Part shown: in pieces, positions 1 to 11,640 of the stretch
How positions within the stretch are numbered: the first letter of the stretch is position 1
Layout: every line of letters starts with the position of its first letter
Assembly (NCBI GenBank): GCA_036435485.1
Contig: CM071600.1
Coordinates: 57,657,546-57,721,545, forward strand
Reading direction: 5' to 3'
DNA: 64,000 nucleotides
From: Saposhnikovia divaricata
Taxonomy: Eukaryota; Streptophyta; Magnoliopsida; Apiales; Apiaceae
Translations under genes and position numbers: made by a program
Notes under the pieces: generated by a model
The model's database searches: none
Seen by the model: only the letters and a program-made list of their open reading frames with translations
Told to the model about the DNA's origin: nothing

Positions 1-299
1 TTAGATCTAATAATAAGGAATATTCTATATTTAAATCATTCTTCTAAAGATCCAAGGTTCGAATCCCGTCAACAACAAATTTACATTAAGATTTTATATT
101 ATTACTTCTAATCAATACATATCATTTATTAAATAACTATTATTATTACTAATAATTTTATTAATTAATACTAGATTATACCCCGTACAATGCACGGTTC
201 CTTTTTTAATATCTATAATTATATTTGTTTTTGAAAAGATCTATAATTATATTAATTTTTTATATTATTAATTTACATATCAAATTATTATTAAAAAAT

Positions 300-301
<2 letters not shown>

Positions 302-357
<56 letters not shown>

Positions 358-555
358 GCTTAATGATCCTATAGTTAACTATAGGAGAATTTCCTACAGT
401 TAACCACTGAAATAAAGACACATCACATACTTTCCTAAATAAAAAGACACATCATTAATGCCCCTGCGGGGCCCTTATAAATAAAAGGTAACAATCAAAT
501 GATTTTAAAGGTTAACTTTAAGAAATTCTCCTAAAGTTAACTGTAGGAACATTTT

Positions 556-615
<60 letters not shown>
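302..615. repeat. (TA)n microsatellite split by a TIR element
   Basis: Pure TA dinucleotide runs at 302-355 and 560-615 flank the 204-bp element at 356-559. Run length in an assembly is not reliable. Confidence 0.9.
356..559. mobile_element. TA-nested MITE (204 bp)
   Basis: The ends are inverted repeats. The left end carries CTATAGTTAACTATAGGAG. The right end, reverse-complemented, carries CCTACAGTTAACTTTAGGAG. The word CTAYAGTTAAC occurs twice within 40 bp at the left end. The centre has a small GC palindrome, GCCCCTGCGGGGCC, which resembles the core of the element at 55694-56082. Both ends abut TA repeats, so no separate target duplication can be seen. There is no coding capacity. Confidence 0.65.
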
Positions 616-617
<2 letters not shown>

Positions 618-887
618 ATTTTGCACACTCGATTTAATATTTGTACTCTATCTTAAATTTTTAAAATTTGATTTGGACGATTACATCCCACGTGAAATTA
701 ATAAAATAATCTTTAATTTAGTGATGGTTTAATATTTTTTTTTTAATTTAATCGACACAGAAACGAAGAAGAAGAGAAATTGATGATTTTTTACATTGAA
801 AATTCTATTTGATTTATGAATTCTTATAATTTGTTTTGATTATCAAAATATCCTTGTAATTATTTGAAGATAGTTCTACTAACAACC

Positions 888-1550
888 AAATACTATATTG
901 AATAGTATTATCAATGTAGGACCTCTACATTGAATAGGATTAATGTAAAAATTCTTAATTATAATTTTTTTGAAATTTTGAGTATTTCCATTTGAATAAG
1001 AATTATTAAATCATCAATAAATTAAAGATAATTTTATGAGATTCGCGTGGATTGTAAAATCATCCAAATCTGATTTTTAGATCTCAAAATAAAGCTCAAA
1101 TAGTAAATATTGAATTTTTTTAATACTAATAAACAAATAATAAAATTTAATTCTTACTATGACTTTTTTAATTATAACCTTTTCAGATTATAATATGATT
1201 TTTAAAGTTCAATTTTATTACAACCTTTTTTTAATTATATAATTTGTTTTAAAATTCACTTCTATTGCAACATTTTCAAATTATATCCTTTTTAGATTAT
1301 AATTTTCTTTTCAATGTAATCTAATCTTGATCGTCTATTTTCAATCCAACGGATCATATAATTTTGGTAGTATAGTGACCAGACCAAAATTTTGGATAAG
1401 ATTCCTCTTATGCTTATTATATATTAGGATATAATGTAATTTGTATTCTACGATTATCAATGTAGGTTTTCCACACTAAATTACACTAAATAGGATTAAT
1501 GTAAAAATTAGTAATTATATTTTTCCTTGAGAATTTTAGTATTTCTTTTG
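888..1550 (+). repeat. Direct repeat, about 100 bp (888-1000 and 1448-1550)
   Basis: Both blocks share ATTATCAATGTAGG, AATAGGATTAATGTAAAAAT and a following stretch ending near AGTATTTC. The first block lies inside Helitron copy 1, in a segment missing from Helitron copy 2. The second lies just outside the inferred Helitron end, on the side of the Pin1 fragment. Confidence 0.55.
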
Positions 1551-1662
1551 ATAATATTGTACTTATAACGAGAAAAAAGCAACGACAATAGAGGCCGATC
1601 AGAAGCGAAAGAAGACGCCGATCTCATCCGGAGATCGAACGGCTGACAGAAAAAAGAAAAAA

Positions 1663-1908
1663 ATGTCGTCTTCATTATCACACAGTGACAAAATTAGGGT
1701 TTATCACATACTTATAAAGCACAAAGGCTCTCGTTGTAAGGAGTCATGGAAAGATCCAGAAGGTAAAGTTATTGGAGACACTACCAGAGATGCTGCCGTT
1801 TCGCAGCTCAAATCTATCCGAGACGATGTCGTTCGGGAAAAGCTAAGTTTCAGGATGTCGCTACTACTGTCTCTGATTGTAGCTCTGCTAAGCGCGGTGG
1901 CGATCTGG
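1663..1908 (+). pseudogene. PIN1: Pin1-type parvulin prolyl isomerase, first exon, frameshifted
   Basis: The first 55 or so codons encode the N-terminus of a plant Pin1-type peptidyl-prolyl isomerase, with HILIKHKGSR, ESWKDPEG and a DAAVSQLKSIRDD helix. The rest of the exon continues in another frame, where FQDVA, SDCSSAKRGGDLG and the catalytic-Cys motif appear. This places a one-base loss within 1831-1840. The second Arg of the phosphate-binding pair (SRR in the family) is Cys here (SRC), a CGT to TGT change. A plausible splice donor follows GGDLG at 1909, but I found no downstream exon for the C-terminal half before the SIRE LTR. The family isomerises pSer/pThr-Pro bonds. This copy looks dead: a gene relic, a captured fragment, or, if the frameshift is a sequencing error, part of a gene with a distant second exon. 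Confidence 0.75.
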
Positions 1909-3432
1909 GTTTGTATTTATCCTTGCTCCTTTTCTAATTTGAGTTTTTCTCGATTTTACGATAATTTTATTCATTTATCGAGTTTTGAAATTTATCAAAG
2001 GTAATTGTACTGTTCAACTGTTTGATACTTGTGAATTTGTTACTTATGTATAGTTAGTATAACCTGCTCTGTTGGAGAAAGTGTTTCAATTTTGGCTGTA
2101 TTTGTTCATATAAATATTTGTCGTTATGTGATATTAAGATGTCCAAAGGTCGGGTTTTGTAGTGATATGGGTTTTGTAGTGATATTCGGGTAGTTGTAGT
2201 CACGGTGGTATGAGGCTGAGCATGGTGGTGGTGTATGGTGGGTCCGACAATAGTAGTTTTTGGTAAATGTGGTGGTACCGTTATACGTTTTTATTAAATT
2301 TTGGTTAATTAGTTTTAATAGCATTAATTAGAAAATTGAAATCAGTTATTTTTGTTTAATGTTACTTGATTCTTGTTTTCTTGATTGAGATTCGGAGTAA
2401 TTGAAGTCAGTTATTTTTTTAATGTTAATTGATTCTTGTTTTCTTGATTAAGAGTTGGTGTAATCAGTGGGATATTGATTGAGATTTGGAGTAAGCAGCG
2501 GGATATTTAATTGTGATTTGATTATTTTTGTAAAGTCATAATTTGTATTATTGTACCATTTTATATGGTTTTTGTACCTCTATGGGTGTGCCTTACAGGG
2601 TGGCTTTTTGACGAGTCAGGTCATTATTGATGTTTATTGTTCTGTCTTTTTGTAGTAGAGGCTATTAGTAAATTTTATTTTAGTTAATAAAAGGAAAACA
2701 ACATTACACTGCCTTATATAGCTCAAATTATTATTTTTAAAAAATTTATTTTTCTAATTAAAAATTATAATAATATATTTTTATTCAAAAAAAGAGATTT
2801 GAAATATAATAATTTTAATATATAGTCAAAGCACCTGTTGTTACGTGCAAAAAAGTCAAATGCCTTATATAATGGAATGGAGGAAGTACAAAATAGGGGG
2901 AGGAATAAGAATTTATAAAGATGTATTATGTTATATAGTTAAAGAAGATATATATTTTATCTTCATTAAGAGGAACTTGTTTACTAGATGTGTCTAACCA
3001 AAGGTATTCTCTTTGGTTGGGATTTAGAGTAGTGTTGTTTTATTTTCTGAATTCTTATAAATGCATTAGACGATTTTTGATTTTTATTAAACCATTATTG
3101 CAATTCCTTTTTAAATACTCTCCCCAATTTTTATTATGTAGGAAGTGTTTGGGTTTGTATTGTGGTTTTTATTGTGTACGTGGGTATTTTTTCTTAATGT
3201 TGACTAATGTATCTAGCCAAAGGAATACTCTTTTGGCTAGAGTAATATTGCTCTCGTTGGTTTTAAATTTGCAGGAATTCCCGACATGATTACTGATCTT
3301 CAATAACTGGCATTGATGAATGTATGTGGGTTTGTTACATGTGAAGAGATGATGGAAGCAGGAAGGAACGGAAGCTTTTAGTAGGTCTTTACCGTTTGTC
3401 TTAGACACCTATTGTGTTTCGAAGATCATGGG
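1909..3432. other. Unassigned AT-rich DNA with two related hairpins
   Basis: No convincing gene. Two similar segments carry hairpins. At 2996-3018, AACCAAAG pairs with CTTTGGTT across a 7-nt loop. At 3213-3240, CTAGCCAAA pairs with TTTGGCTAG across a 10-nt loop. The paired position that is A-T in the first is G-C in the second. Short open frames here have no recognisable domains. Confidence 0.4.
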
Positions 3433-3560
3433 TTTCTTAGAGGGCACTCTTTTCCCACTTGAGTTTTTTTCCCAAAGGGTTTTGGTTTTTTGGTTTTTAA
3501 CGAGGCCCTTTTTTGGTCCCTTGGTGCCCCTATTGAGGGGGTTTTTGAGCAGATTGGCAC
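3433..3560 (+). mobile_element. Possible LINE 3'-end remnant
   Basis: The run containing GGGTTTTGG, GGTTTTTAACGAGGCCC and related T-rich, CCC/GGG-punctuated text resembles the 3' tail seen on many plant L1-type LINEs. No reverse transcriptase remains next to it. This is a resemblance from memory, not a domain match. Confidence 0.25.
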
Positions 3561-3606
3561 GATTTCCGGTGACAATTGATGGAAAAGTTGGGGTTTTATT
3601 GATTTC

Positions 3607-4875
3607 TGTTGAGTATTGAATACCCCGAAAGAAGACAGAGGGGGGGGGGTGAATGGATTCTTGAACTTTTCTCGTTCTTGAATCTGTTCAAGGTGATTAT
3701 GTGTGTAGCAAGTATGTGTTTATATATGTGAATAAACAGTGCGGATAAATAAAGAACACAAGACACAACTTTTCACTTTAATCCAATTTTATTGAATTAA
3801 AATGGTGCTACAATCTAAGAATACAGGAATGTATTCTCAACTTCTTTTCTCAGAGAGATATTACAATTCTGTGTTTGAAAAAATCTTATCTCTTCTCATA
3901 ACTAAAGAAGTAGAGTTGTTTACTTATAACATGCAAACAACTCTTTTACACAGATAGGGTAGCAAACAAAACTGCTTTCTAATGTGTCTATCCTATTCGA
4001 GTAACCATCCAAACGGCTACAGGTTTGACTTTGTAGAGCTCTGTTCAGATCCACTTCTTCAGCGGTTTGTCTCTTGTACATCTCTCTAAACTTCTTTGTA
4101 GGCTTTCCAAAGTACTTCACAGTTTGTGCTCCATAAAGCACTTTAGCTTGTTGCAGGTTTCTGACTTGTACAATTCTCCAGTAGCTTTGTCTCCAAGAAT
4201 CCATTCGAGAAGTGTCTAAGTAACTAATTCGAGAACTAGCATTCGATAACTCTGCGTTCTCGAATAGTACAATCTTGACATATCGAATCACTTCTCGAAT
4301 AGCCTTATCTCCAAGAATCCTTTGAGTTGTCGAATAAAGCTTTTGACTTATCGAATCCCTGAGATATCGAATGGAACCTTGACTTGTTGACTCTTAGAGA
4401 ACTCGAATGATGCTTTGACTGTTGACTTCCTGAGTTCTCGAATAGAGCAAATAGACATGTCGAATCTCTGAGATATCGAATGAGATATCGAATAGTTCTT
4501 TCAGAGATATCGAACAGTGTCTTCTAAGATATCAAATCTCTGACTTCTCGAATGCTGGACTTCTCGAATAGACAAATGTACTTTTCGAATTGGTACTTAG
4601 GCAAATTCTTCATTTCTTCAAATCCCAACTGTGATTATTTGACAGTCTTTATCTTCTTGCTTGAGGCATGAACCTTGGAACTTCTTTCAAGCATTATTCT
4701 TGACTTTATAAGTACAGTTACACAACTAGGATTTGATGCCTATTACAAGTACAAAACAAATACAAACTCTACAACTAGAGGTTTCCTCAGTTAAGAGGTC
4801 TTGTAGGTAATTCAAAGCATTACACATACTTAGGCTTGTTATTATAAGAGTACAGGCATGTCTCTGTGACTAATA
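3607..4875 (-). repeat. 3' LTR of the SIRE-type element
   Basis: The plus-strand left edge is TGTTGAG at 3607 (CTCAACA on the coding strand). The other edge lies against the polypurine tract and reads TATTAG where TGTTAG would be expected, consistent with a G-to-A change at the terminal TG. Length is about 1.27 kb. It includes a G10 run at 3642-3651 and a block at about 4190-4590 dense in TCGAAT/ATTCGA words. No second LTR of this element is in the window, so the ends rest on terminal rules alone. Confidence 0.65.
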
Positions 4876-4876
4876 A

Positions 4877-4887
4877 TCTCCCCCAAA
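4877..4887 (-). other. Polypurine tract of the SIRE-type element
   Basis: On the minus strand TTTGGGGGAGA lies directly before the 3' LTR, the expected position for the plus-strand primer. Confidence 0.7.
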
Positions 4888-5033
4888 TTATGAGTAAGAC
4901 CCTTAGTCACAATTTCATGTCTGATAACAAGCCTAACATACTTAAAGATACAGCTTGACAATACATGTATGAAAATTGATTAAGAACATGAATAGAACTA
5001 CAAGTGAGTGATCTTACAGACTATGATGAGATA

Positions 5034-8000
5034 CTAGCCATTTTCTTTTGATTTCATCTTCATAGCTTTGGCTTGTAGATCATCATATGCCTGCTGTTTC
5101 CTTGCTTTTTCTTTCCTTGCATTCTCATCCATTGCTCTTATGATTTCTGCCATTGTATCAAACTCTTCAAGCAAAATTGAGTTCTTGAAATCTTCTAGAA
5201 CTGGCTTCAGAATGTTTGCAAGGTAGTGGTGAAGTAGGTTCATTCTGATGTTGACTTGATCTCCATTCCTCCTCCTGTACTTTACAAGATAGGGATTGAG
5301 TTGAACTCTACACAATCCCTTAGCCCCTAACTTCAGCTTCCAGTCTATCAATTTCTTTCTCTCTTTTCAGCCACTTCTCAAAGCATCCCTTTCTTATCTG
5401 CTCATCATGATCTCTCTTCATCTTTAAAAAGTCAATCAGTTCCAACTTCCATACTCTTTCCACTTTATCATTGCATCCAACATTGCAATAATCCTTTCTA
5501 TGTCATATAACTTGCCCCAATTTTGACACTGCCTTTGTTTGAACTTCTTCTGTCTTCCATCAATGTACTTGATCTCAAGGGAGTCATCAACAATTGAAAC
5601 ATGATAGGTTCTTTGAGCTCTAAGGTATTCCAGTTGGTCTTCATTGTAGTCTTCATCTAGTGGTTGGAGTTTTAAGCCTGGATAGATTGTCAAGGTCCTT
5701 GATTTGGATAGCTCTGGTTTCTTTGCTGCTTGTTCGAATTTGATCCTTTTTATGTGGTTGCCTGGCAGTAGCATGTGACCTTTGCTTGTAGACCATTTTA
5801 GTATTCCATTAGCAGTTTGCTTTTCGAAACATACAGATGGTTTCTTGACTTGAATCTTCTTCTCTTCTTGATGTGGCAAAACATTAGCAGAGGCCATGGA
5901 GATAGATTTTGGTAGGTCACTACTAACAGTATTCACCCTAGACTTGGATTCTTGTATTGTGGTGAGGTTACTGTCAGTAATGCCTAGGGCTTGCTATTTT
6001 CCACTTTTCCTCTCATAGACTTTGCCTTGGTCATCATCCTTCTTCTCCTTGCTGTCCTTCTTCTTCTCCTTCTTCTTGTCTTCATCCTTATCACTCCTGT
6101 GATGTCTTCTCCTTCCATCACTCTTGTCTTCATCCTTATCCTTATCACCAACCTTGCTTGGTTTGAACTTGGCAGTTTCAGATACAATTCTAGTTGCAAT
6201 GTATGATTTGAGATAGGATATTGCTTCCAATTCCTCTGCTGTTCTTACCCCTTTCTTCTTGCTAAGCTTCTCCACAATGGAAATGATAAAGCTTATGTTA
6301 TTGGGAACCAAATGCTTGGGAATGACCAACTGTTGGATTTCTTCAATTCTTGTGCCAGATTGATAGACAATAGTTCTTGGATTTCTCATCACTTCAGGCA
6401 ATCTGGCAGGTTGCTCATTCCTCAAGTCATTGTAAAGACTTTTGTTGTTCTCATTTTCATCTCTCTTCGCAATCCTACTGATTAGGGCATCCACCTCTGA
6501 GCATTGTAAGCCTTGTAGGGTTTTGTAGGTTAGATGCCATATCCTGGATTTTGAGACCATCAGTATCTCCTTGAGCCATAGATTGTTGACTTTCTTGGGC
6601 AGCACAGTGAGGTAGTCAATCTGCTCCTTCAACCTCCTCAGATAGAATTGAGGGTCACCAGCAAAAACTCCAAGAATGCTCCATCATGATAGACATTTGA
6701 ATTAGCAACTTCTTTTAGCTTGGCCTCAGTAATAAATTTCACTTTTATAGGCTTGGCACTTTCAGTCTTGGAGAGTAGAGGTTTGTTAGATGGCATACTC
6801 CCTGCAACCACTGTGGTGGTGATAATTTGTCTTTGGCCATCAGGAGTAGTGATGTGCATAGTTGGTAGAGTAACAACTGACAGAGAAGATGGAGGTTCAT
6901 CAACTTTGGCTTTCCCTTTGCCTTGGACATGAGTAGATTTGGAGATTCTTGTTTGTCCATCCTCATTTATGAATAGCCCTTCTCTTTAGGTTTTTCCCCC
7001 TTAGGCTGATGCTCCCCATTAGGCTTTGAGTTTCCTGTGATCCTCTTCTCCCCCTTAGGCTTGTTGTCAGGCACAGAGGCTTTAGTAGGGGCCTTTGGTG
7101 TTGAAGAGGTGGGAGGCATTGACTCATCAGGAAAAGGGAGACCCATGTGCTTCATCATAGCAGACATCATCAGTTGCTGATGAAGAAGGACCTCAGCAGT
7201 GGTGGTGGCTTAAGTGTCCAGCTTCTCAATAAGAGTATCAACTGTGTCTTGAAGCTTTGTATTAGATTTCTTGAGAGAGGTCACCTCCTTTTCAAGAATA
7301 TCAACCTTGGTGAAAAGCTCAGAGGCTTTAAAACCAGAGAGAGATTGGTCCTTGAGTCTTTGCACTTCATGTTTGTTCATGTCATGAAGAGGGACATCAG
7401 TCACCAGTTTATCACCATACTGATTGGCAAAGAGGATTCTAAGGGCTACATTGGCTTCTGTTGTCTGATCTCTCAGTTTCTCCATTTAAGTGCCCATATT
7501 TTTGACAGCCCCTTGAACCAAAAGCATTGAGTTGTCCATCTTGATGCATTCAGATTTGCAGAGTTGAATGTCTTTGAGAACAATGGCCAGTTGAGGGAAC
7601 TTGGCAGCAAAGTCCCTTTTAATTTCACCTACTTCCTTCATTGTGGCTGCACACACTTCATTAATCTCTGTTTTGAGGCCTTTGCCAAGATAATGTGTAG
7701 CTTTGAGAATTCCCTTGTAGGTGTCATTCATGGCTTCAAACACATCACTAGGGGTTAGAGACTTAGCATTGGAACCTAGTGAAGTGATGTACTCCTCTCT
7801 GATGTATTGAAGACCATCTGAGAGAGGAATATCATACTTTCCTTGCTACCAGACATCTACATTACCATCCCTTTCAGCTTCATCTGCTATTTTCTCCCTT
7901 TGCAACTCTACATCTTCTTTATGACATAGCAAGATGGCTTCATGCTGAGGATTTGGCATGTTGGAGGTAACTAGATTCTGGGAAATTTTAACAAACTCAG

Positions 8001-9645
8001 GAATATGATCCACAACTAAGCTTTGGAGTGCTTCAACCGTCAATTGTGGTGGAACAGGCCCTGATCCTGAAGCACTATCATGTTGCACAGGCTTCAGCCA
8101 TGTTGACATAAAGTCAGAGCTAGAGCTAGGCAAGATAGACTCCTCAGTTACAGATGTAACTTTTGTAACCGGATGGATTGACTTTACTACTGGTGTCTCC
8201 ATAGAAGTGGGATGAGTTACACCAGTAGTTGACACAGGCACAGAGTCTCTAGTGAAAACTAGTGGAACTTCTACGTTTGTGATGGTGTCATTAGGATATG
8301 CCCCAGCTTGCATTCCCTCACCATCTAAATGTGGGTCCTGGATGGTGAGCAAAGTGTCATTCACTAAGTCACTTGAGTCCATTGGCTCACCAAGAGAAGA
8401 AAATTCTTGGTATTCAATGCCTTGCTCCTCAATTGCTTGAGTTGCAGGCTCCAAAGAAATATTAGTGTTAGATTCTGGAAGAGAAGTGTCTTGTAGAATG
8501 AATTTTGGCAACTCCCCCTGAGAAATAGAGGGAGTTTCAAATATGATGTGCTCTCCACTCAGTATTGTGCCAGCCTTATCACTCCCAAGTCCTGACTCAT
8601 TACAGGATTGTGCATTGGGGAGGATGCTTGATTCTATAGATGCACCCTGTTGAGAGGATACATCTAGTGAGTTGTGTGCCCCTGATGTTACAACTTCAGC
8701 CATTTGTGTGACTGAAGAGGTGGTTTTAGATTTCTTCTTCTTTGGCCGGATTAAGGGTGACTCAGGAACCTCACTTTCTATACCTAATTCTACAGCTAAA
8801 GCTGCTTCTATCAATATGGTCAAAGGTTCAGATTCAACCTGTTTTCTTTCTTCTCCTTCTTTTTACTAACATCACTCTTTTAAGAGGATGATGCAGTTGG
8901 CTCTGTGTTTGGTACTGTGTTTGGCTGAGGGGGTTGGTTAGTAAGCCCTGGGTTAGCATTTTGCTCTACTTGCTTGGGCTTATCTAAATCAGATTTAGAG
9001 GCAAATATTGGCATGTTGTGAGGGTAAGACTCAAATAACCTCTGCATATTAGGGGTTATTATAAGTTTAACATCCACATCATTCTTAGTGTCCAAATTAC
9101 CAAAAATGAGTTTGGTCATGGATCTAGGGTAGCCTATTCTACTTTTATCTAAACCAGGCAATTCAATCAAATTCTTATCTAAGTAATTAAGTACAGACTG
9201 AATGAATCTGGGAAAGAAAATGTCATTACCTCTCTTGGTTGAGTTCTTACCAAGTTTTCCATAGAGCTCTTGCATTATAAGTTTGCCAACATCAATCTTC
9301 TTGTCATAGGCCACTGAGTAACCTATTTGTTGGACAGGAGCATTCAATTGATCATAGCTGGACTTCCTGCCACTAAACACTTGCAGTAATGTGGCAAACA
9401 CATAGCTCCATTCCTTTCTGAGATGTGCCCTCTTTAGGTTACCAACCTTGATAGTGTCTGAGTACTTTATGAAGTCAAAGAACTCCACCAGTTGGTCATC
9501 TGTCACTTGATCATTGTGCACATCCTGGTGTAGGTCTAAGGCCTTATTCATGTCCTCAGAAGTGATGGTGAACTCTTTACCCAACACCTTGCAGTGGATG
9601 ATATAGTCCAGACTGCCATCTTCAAGCCCGATAGTCTCAGTAATT
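5034..9645 (-). pseudogene. SIRE third ORF (envelope-position protein), main 3' portion
   Basis: A chain of minus-strand open segments (8880-9645, 7846-8823, 7210-7743, 6967-7170, 5994-6859, 5436-5936, 5034-5351) reads as one long hydrophilic protein broken by several stops and frameshifts. It occupies the position of the envelope-like ORF in SIRE elements, between RNase H and the polypurine tract. Visible features are a folded N-terminal region (SEDMNKALDLHQDVH and following), a Ser/Thr/Pro-rich middle, a coiled-coil-like part (about 7210-7743) and a dense Lys/Asp/Arg tract near 6000-6150. I see no convincing signal peptide or membrane segment, so an envelope function is only positional. Its first 56 codons lie at 19601-19768, beyond the nested insertion. 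Confidence 0.6.
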
Positions 9646-9650
9646 GCAGT
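9646..9650. repeat. Target-site duplication GCAGT (left)
   Basis: GCAGT directly precedes the TG of the left LTR and is repeated at 19596-19600 after the final CA. Confidence 0.95.
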
Positions 9651-11616
9651 TGATAATTGCATATTTTATTTACCTATTTATTGCTTGAACTCGTGTTTTA
9701 ATAATTTATTTTGTTGCATTTCAGGTAAATCGTAAATAAATAAATAAATGACAAAATAAATAAATAAAGTGCAAGGAAGGGAAAAAGAGGAAGAAAAAAG
9801 ACCAAAAATGAAAGAAGGAAAAGAATTAGGAGCTTGGAGCAAAAGGAATATTTCAAGACAAGTGGAAGGTGGAGATCATCCCAACACATTAGAAAAGTGT
9901 ATGGCCAAGATCAACTATTCAAAGCTTAAGGGGGAAGGAAACAAATAGATGGCTAGGATTTCACCACCACACAACCCAAATGTATGGTTGGGATTTACCC
10001 AACACCCCCCTTAACCCTAATTCCTATCCTATAAATACCCCCTCACCCCCCTTGTATTTAGTAACTTAGATTTTAGGGTAGTTTTAATTTCTTGTATTTC
10101 TTTTCTTAGTTTCAAATCTTGTAAACACTTCTATTATAATTAATGCAATTTTTATTTTCTTTACTTCTTGTCTTGCTCTTTCGTTATTGTTACCTTGTTT
10201 CATTATTTTCGTAAATCCAAGTAGTGGATAAAGTAGCGAAAAGCTAACCACTATGGGTTGAAAGTAACGAAATTTAATTTCTTGTTCGTAGTTTTAATTC
10301 GTAATTTTACCCCTTTAAAAATCTCAATTTTATTGTGGGCCATTTAATTCCAAATCAAATCATCGTTTTTAGCAATTTAAATTTCGTAGTTAACTTTAGT
10401 TATTTGCATTTTAATTTTTAAATAAAAAAATTAGTTTTAATTTTCAGATCGAATTCTCTTTCTCATTATTTGGTTTTAATTCGAAAGCTTTAAAGATCTA
10501 GTGCTCCGTTTCATTTTACTTTTCAGAAAATAAACAAGTCCCCTCCTCTGTTTTCCTCTTATCCCCCCAAACCCACCTCTTCTTGATTCCCATTCTTCTT
10601 GTTTTTATTTTCGAATTAACAGCCATACCTATGTTACTGTTTTGTTTTGGTTTTCTTTTCTCATACCCATGTTTTGTCTCATTTTTTGAGTTTATTTGAA
10701 TTAGCGTTTTATCAATTAGTGTTGGGTTTATTTGTATTCGTAGTCCTGTGTTTAGTTTACTGAGTCTGAGTAAAAGTCTAAGTTTTTATGCGCGAGTCTC
10801 GTGTCCAGTTCTGTTGATCAGCCGAGTTTTGGTTGCATTTTTTTTATTACTGTCGAATGTCAATTGTTGTAGTTAGTTTTGATTTTCGCGAATTTCTTCT
10901 GAATTTTGGTAGTTGTCGAACCGATGTTCTATGTGTCCGATTTGCTGTTGTTTTAATTCTCCAATTCTTCGTTTTTGCGCTTCTTTTATGTCCGAGCTGC
11001 TAAAATCCGTTTCTTTGTTTACCCACATTTACTCGTTTTTTTTAGACTGCGTATGTAACTGAGTTTGCAGCTGTTGGTTAAGGTTCAATAAATGATTCAA
11101 CATTTGTTTTGGGGACGGTGATTGATTATTAATTTTGATTATCTGTGAATTGACTGCTGTCGTTGTCAATTATAAAGTGTTTGGAATAGTTGGCCGTTTT
11201 CACATTGTAATTACTAGTGGTTTGATTGGTTAGACATTAGTACTCGATTCTTGATTTGGTTCATTAAATTCTTGTTCCAGGTTGATGTTCTATTTGTCTG
11301 TAGAGTGTCTAATTTGTTTGTTAAATTTTATCTGATTTCTTTGTTGCAAGAATGTCGAGTCTACTTGTATTAATTTAGTTTTAACTAGTTAAATAAATTG
11401 TCATTTAGTTTACTTTTAAAATTAGATTAAATTTTCGTTTCGAATTTAAATAATAAAAAAAAAATTAAATTCCAAAATTCCAAAAATGTTCTAATTTGAT
11501 TAAATTTAAAATTAAGGTTTGCGAAAATGAAATAGTCTCTACGGAACGAATCATAAATTTTACAACGAAACGAATTGTGCGCTTGCGATTCGAATGTCTT
11601 TATTTTTAGCACAACA
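9651..11616 (+). repeat. 5' LTR of Athila-like element
   Basis: Starts TGATAATTGCAT and ends TTAGCACAACA; 1966 bp. Aligned by eye with the right LTR (17604-19595), it differs by about 30 substitutions and two 11-bp indels, near 1.5 per cent. A TATA box lies at 10030-10037. Confidence 0.92.
10030..10037 (+). promoter_or_regulatory. TATA box in 5' LTR
   Basis: TATAAATA followed by a pyrimidine-rich stretch (CCCCCTCACC), the expected core promoter of the LTR. The same box is at 17993-18000 in the right LTR. Confidence 0.65.
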
Positions 11617-11622
11617 AGTTTT

Positions 11623-11640
11623 TGGCGCCGCTGCCGGGGA
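11623..11640 (+). other. Primer binding site, tRNA-Asp type
   Basis: TGGCGCCGCTGCCGGGGA lies 6 nt after the 5' LTR. It differs at one position from the tRNA-Asp complement used by Athila/Tat elements. Confidence 0.8.

Larger units (their letters stand above)
171..1401 (-). mobile_element. Non-autonomous Helitron, family A, copy 1
   Basis: Read on the minus strand, this element ends in a short hairpin (CCGTGC paired with an imperfect GTACGG, at 182-196), a spacer and CTAG, followed by host T at 170. That is the Helitron 3' signature (hairpin, then CTRR, inserted between A and T). The inferred 5' end is TCTTATCC (plus 1394-1401), preceded by A. Long stretches match a second copy at 35897-37958. 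There is no Rep/helicase ORF, so it is non-autonomous. A TA tract and a small TIR element interrupt it near its 3' end, and a block at about 865-1055 is absent from the second copy. The 3' end is firm. The 5' end is inferred from the TC rule and could be wrong. Confidence 0.6.

Noticed and set aside
45..68. GGTTCGAATCC, a tRNA B-box-like word, with similar text at about 51719 and 51787
   Set aside because: No A-box, cloverleaf or acceptor stem is present. It could be a SINE trace but nothing else supports that.
2124..3408. Open frames of 60-100 codons on both strands
   Set aside because: No family motif, biased composition, and they overlap each other. Treated as chance.
5991..6206. A hydrophobic 71-codon plus-strand frame that looks like a membrane protein
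   Set aside because: It is the antisense of the Lys/Asp/Arg-rich tract of the SIRE third ORF; complementing charged codons gives Leu/Ile/Val runs.
7147..8869. Plus-strand frames of 62-127 codons
   Set aside because: Antisense shadows of the SIRE third ORF.
9698..9889. Leu/Phe-rich minus-strand frame, also present at 17661-17852
   Set aside because: It lies within both LTRs of the Athila-like element, antisense to LTR DNA, with no coding signal.
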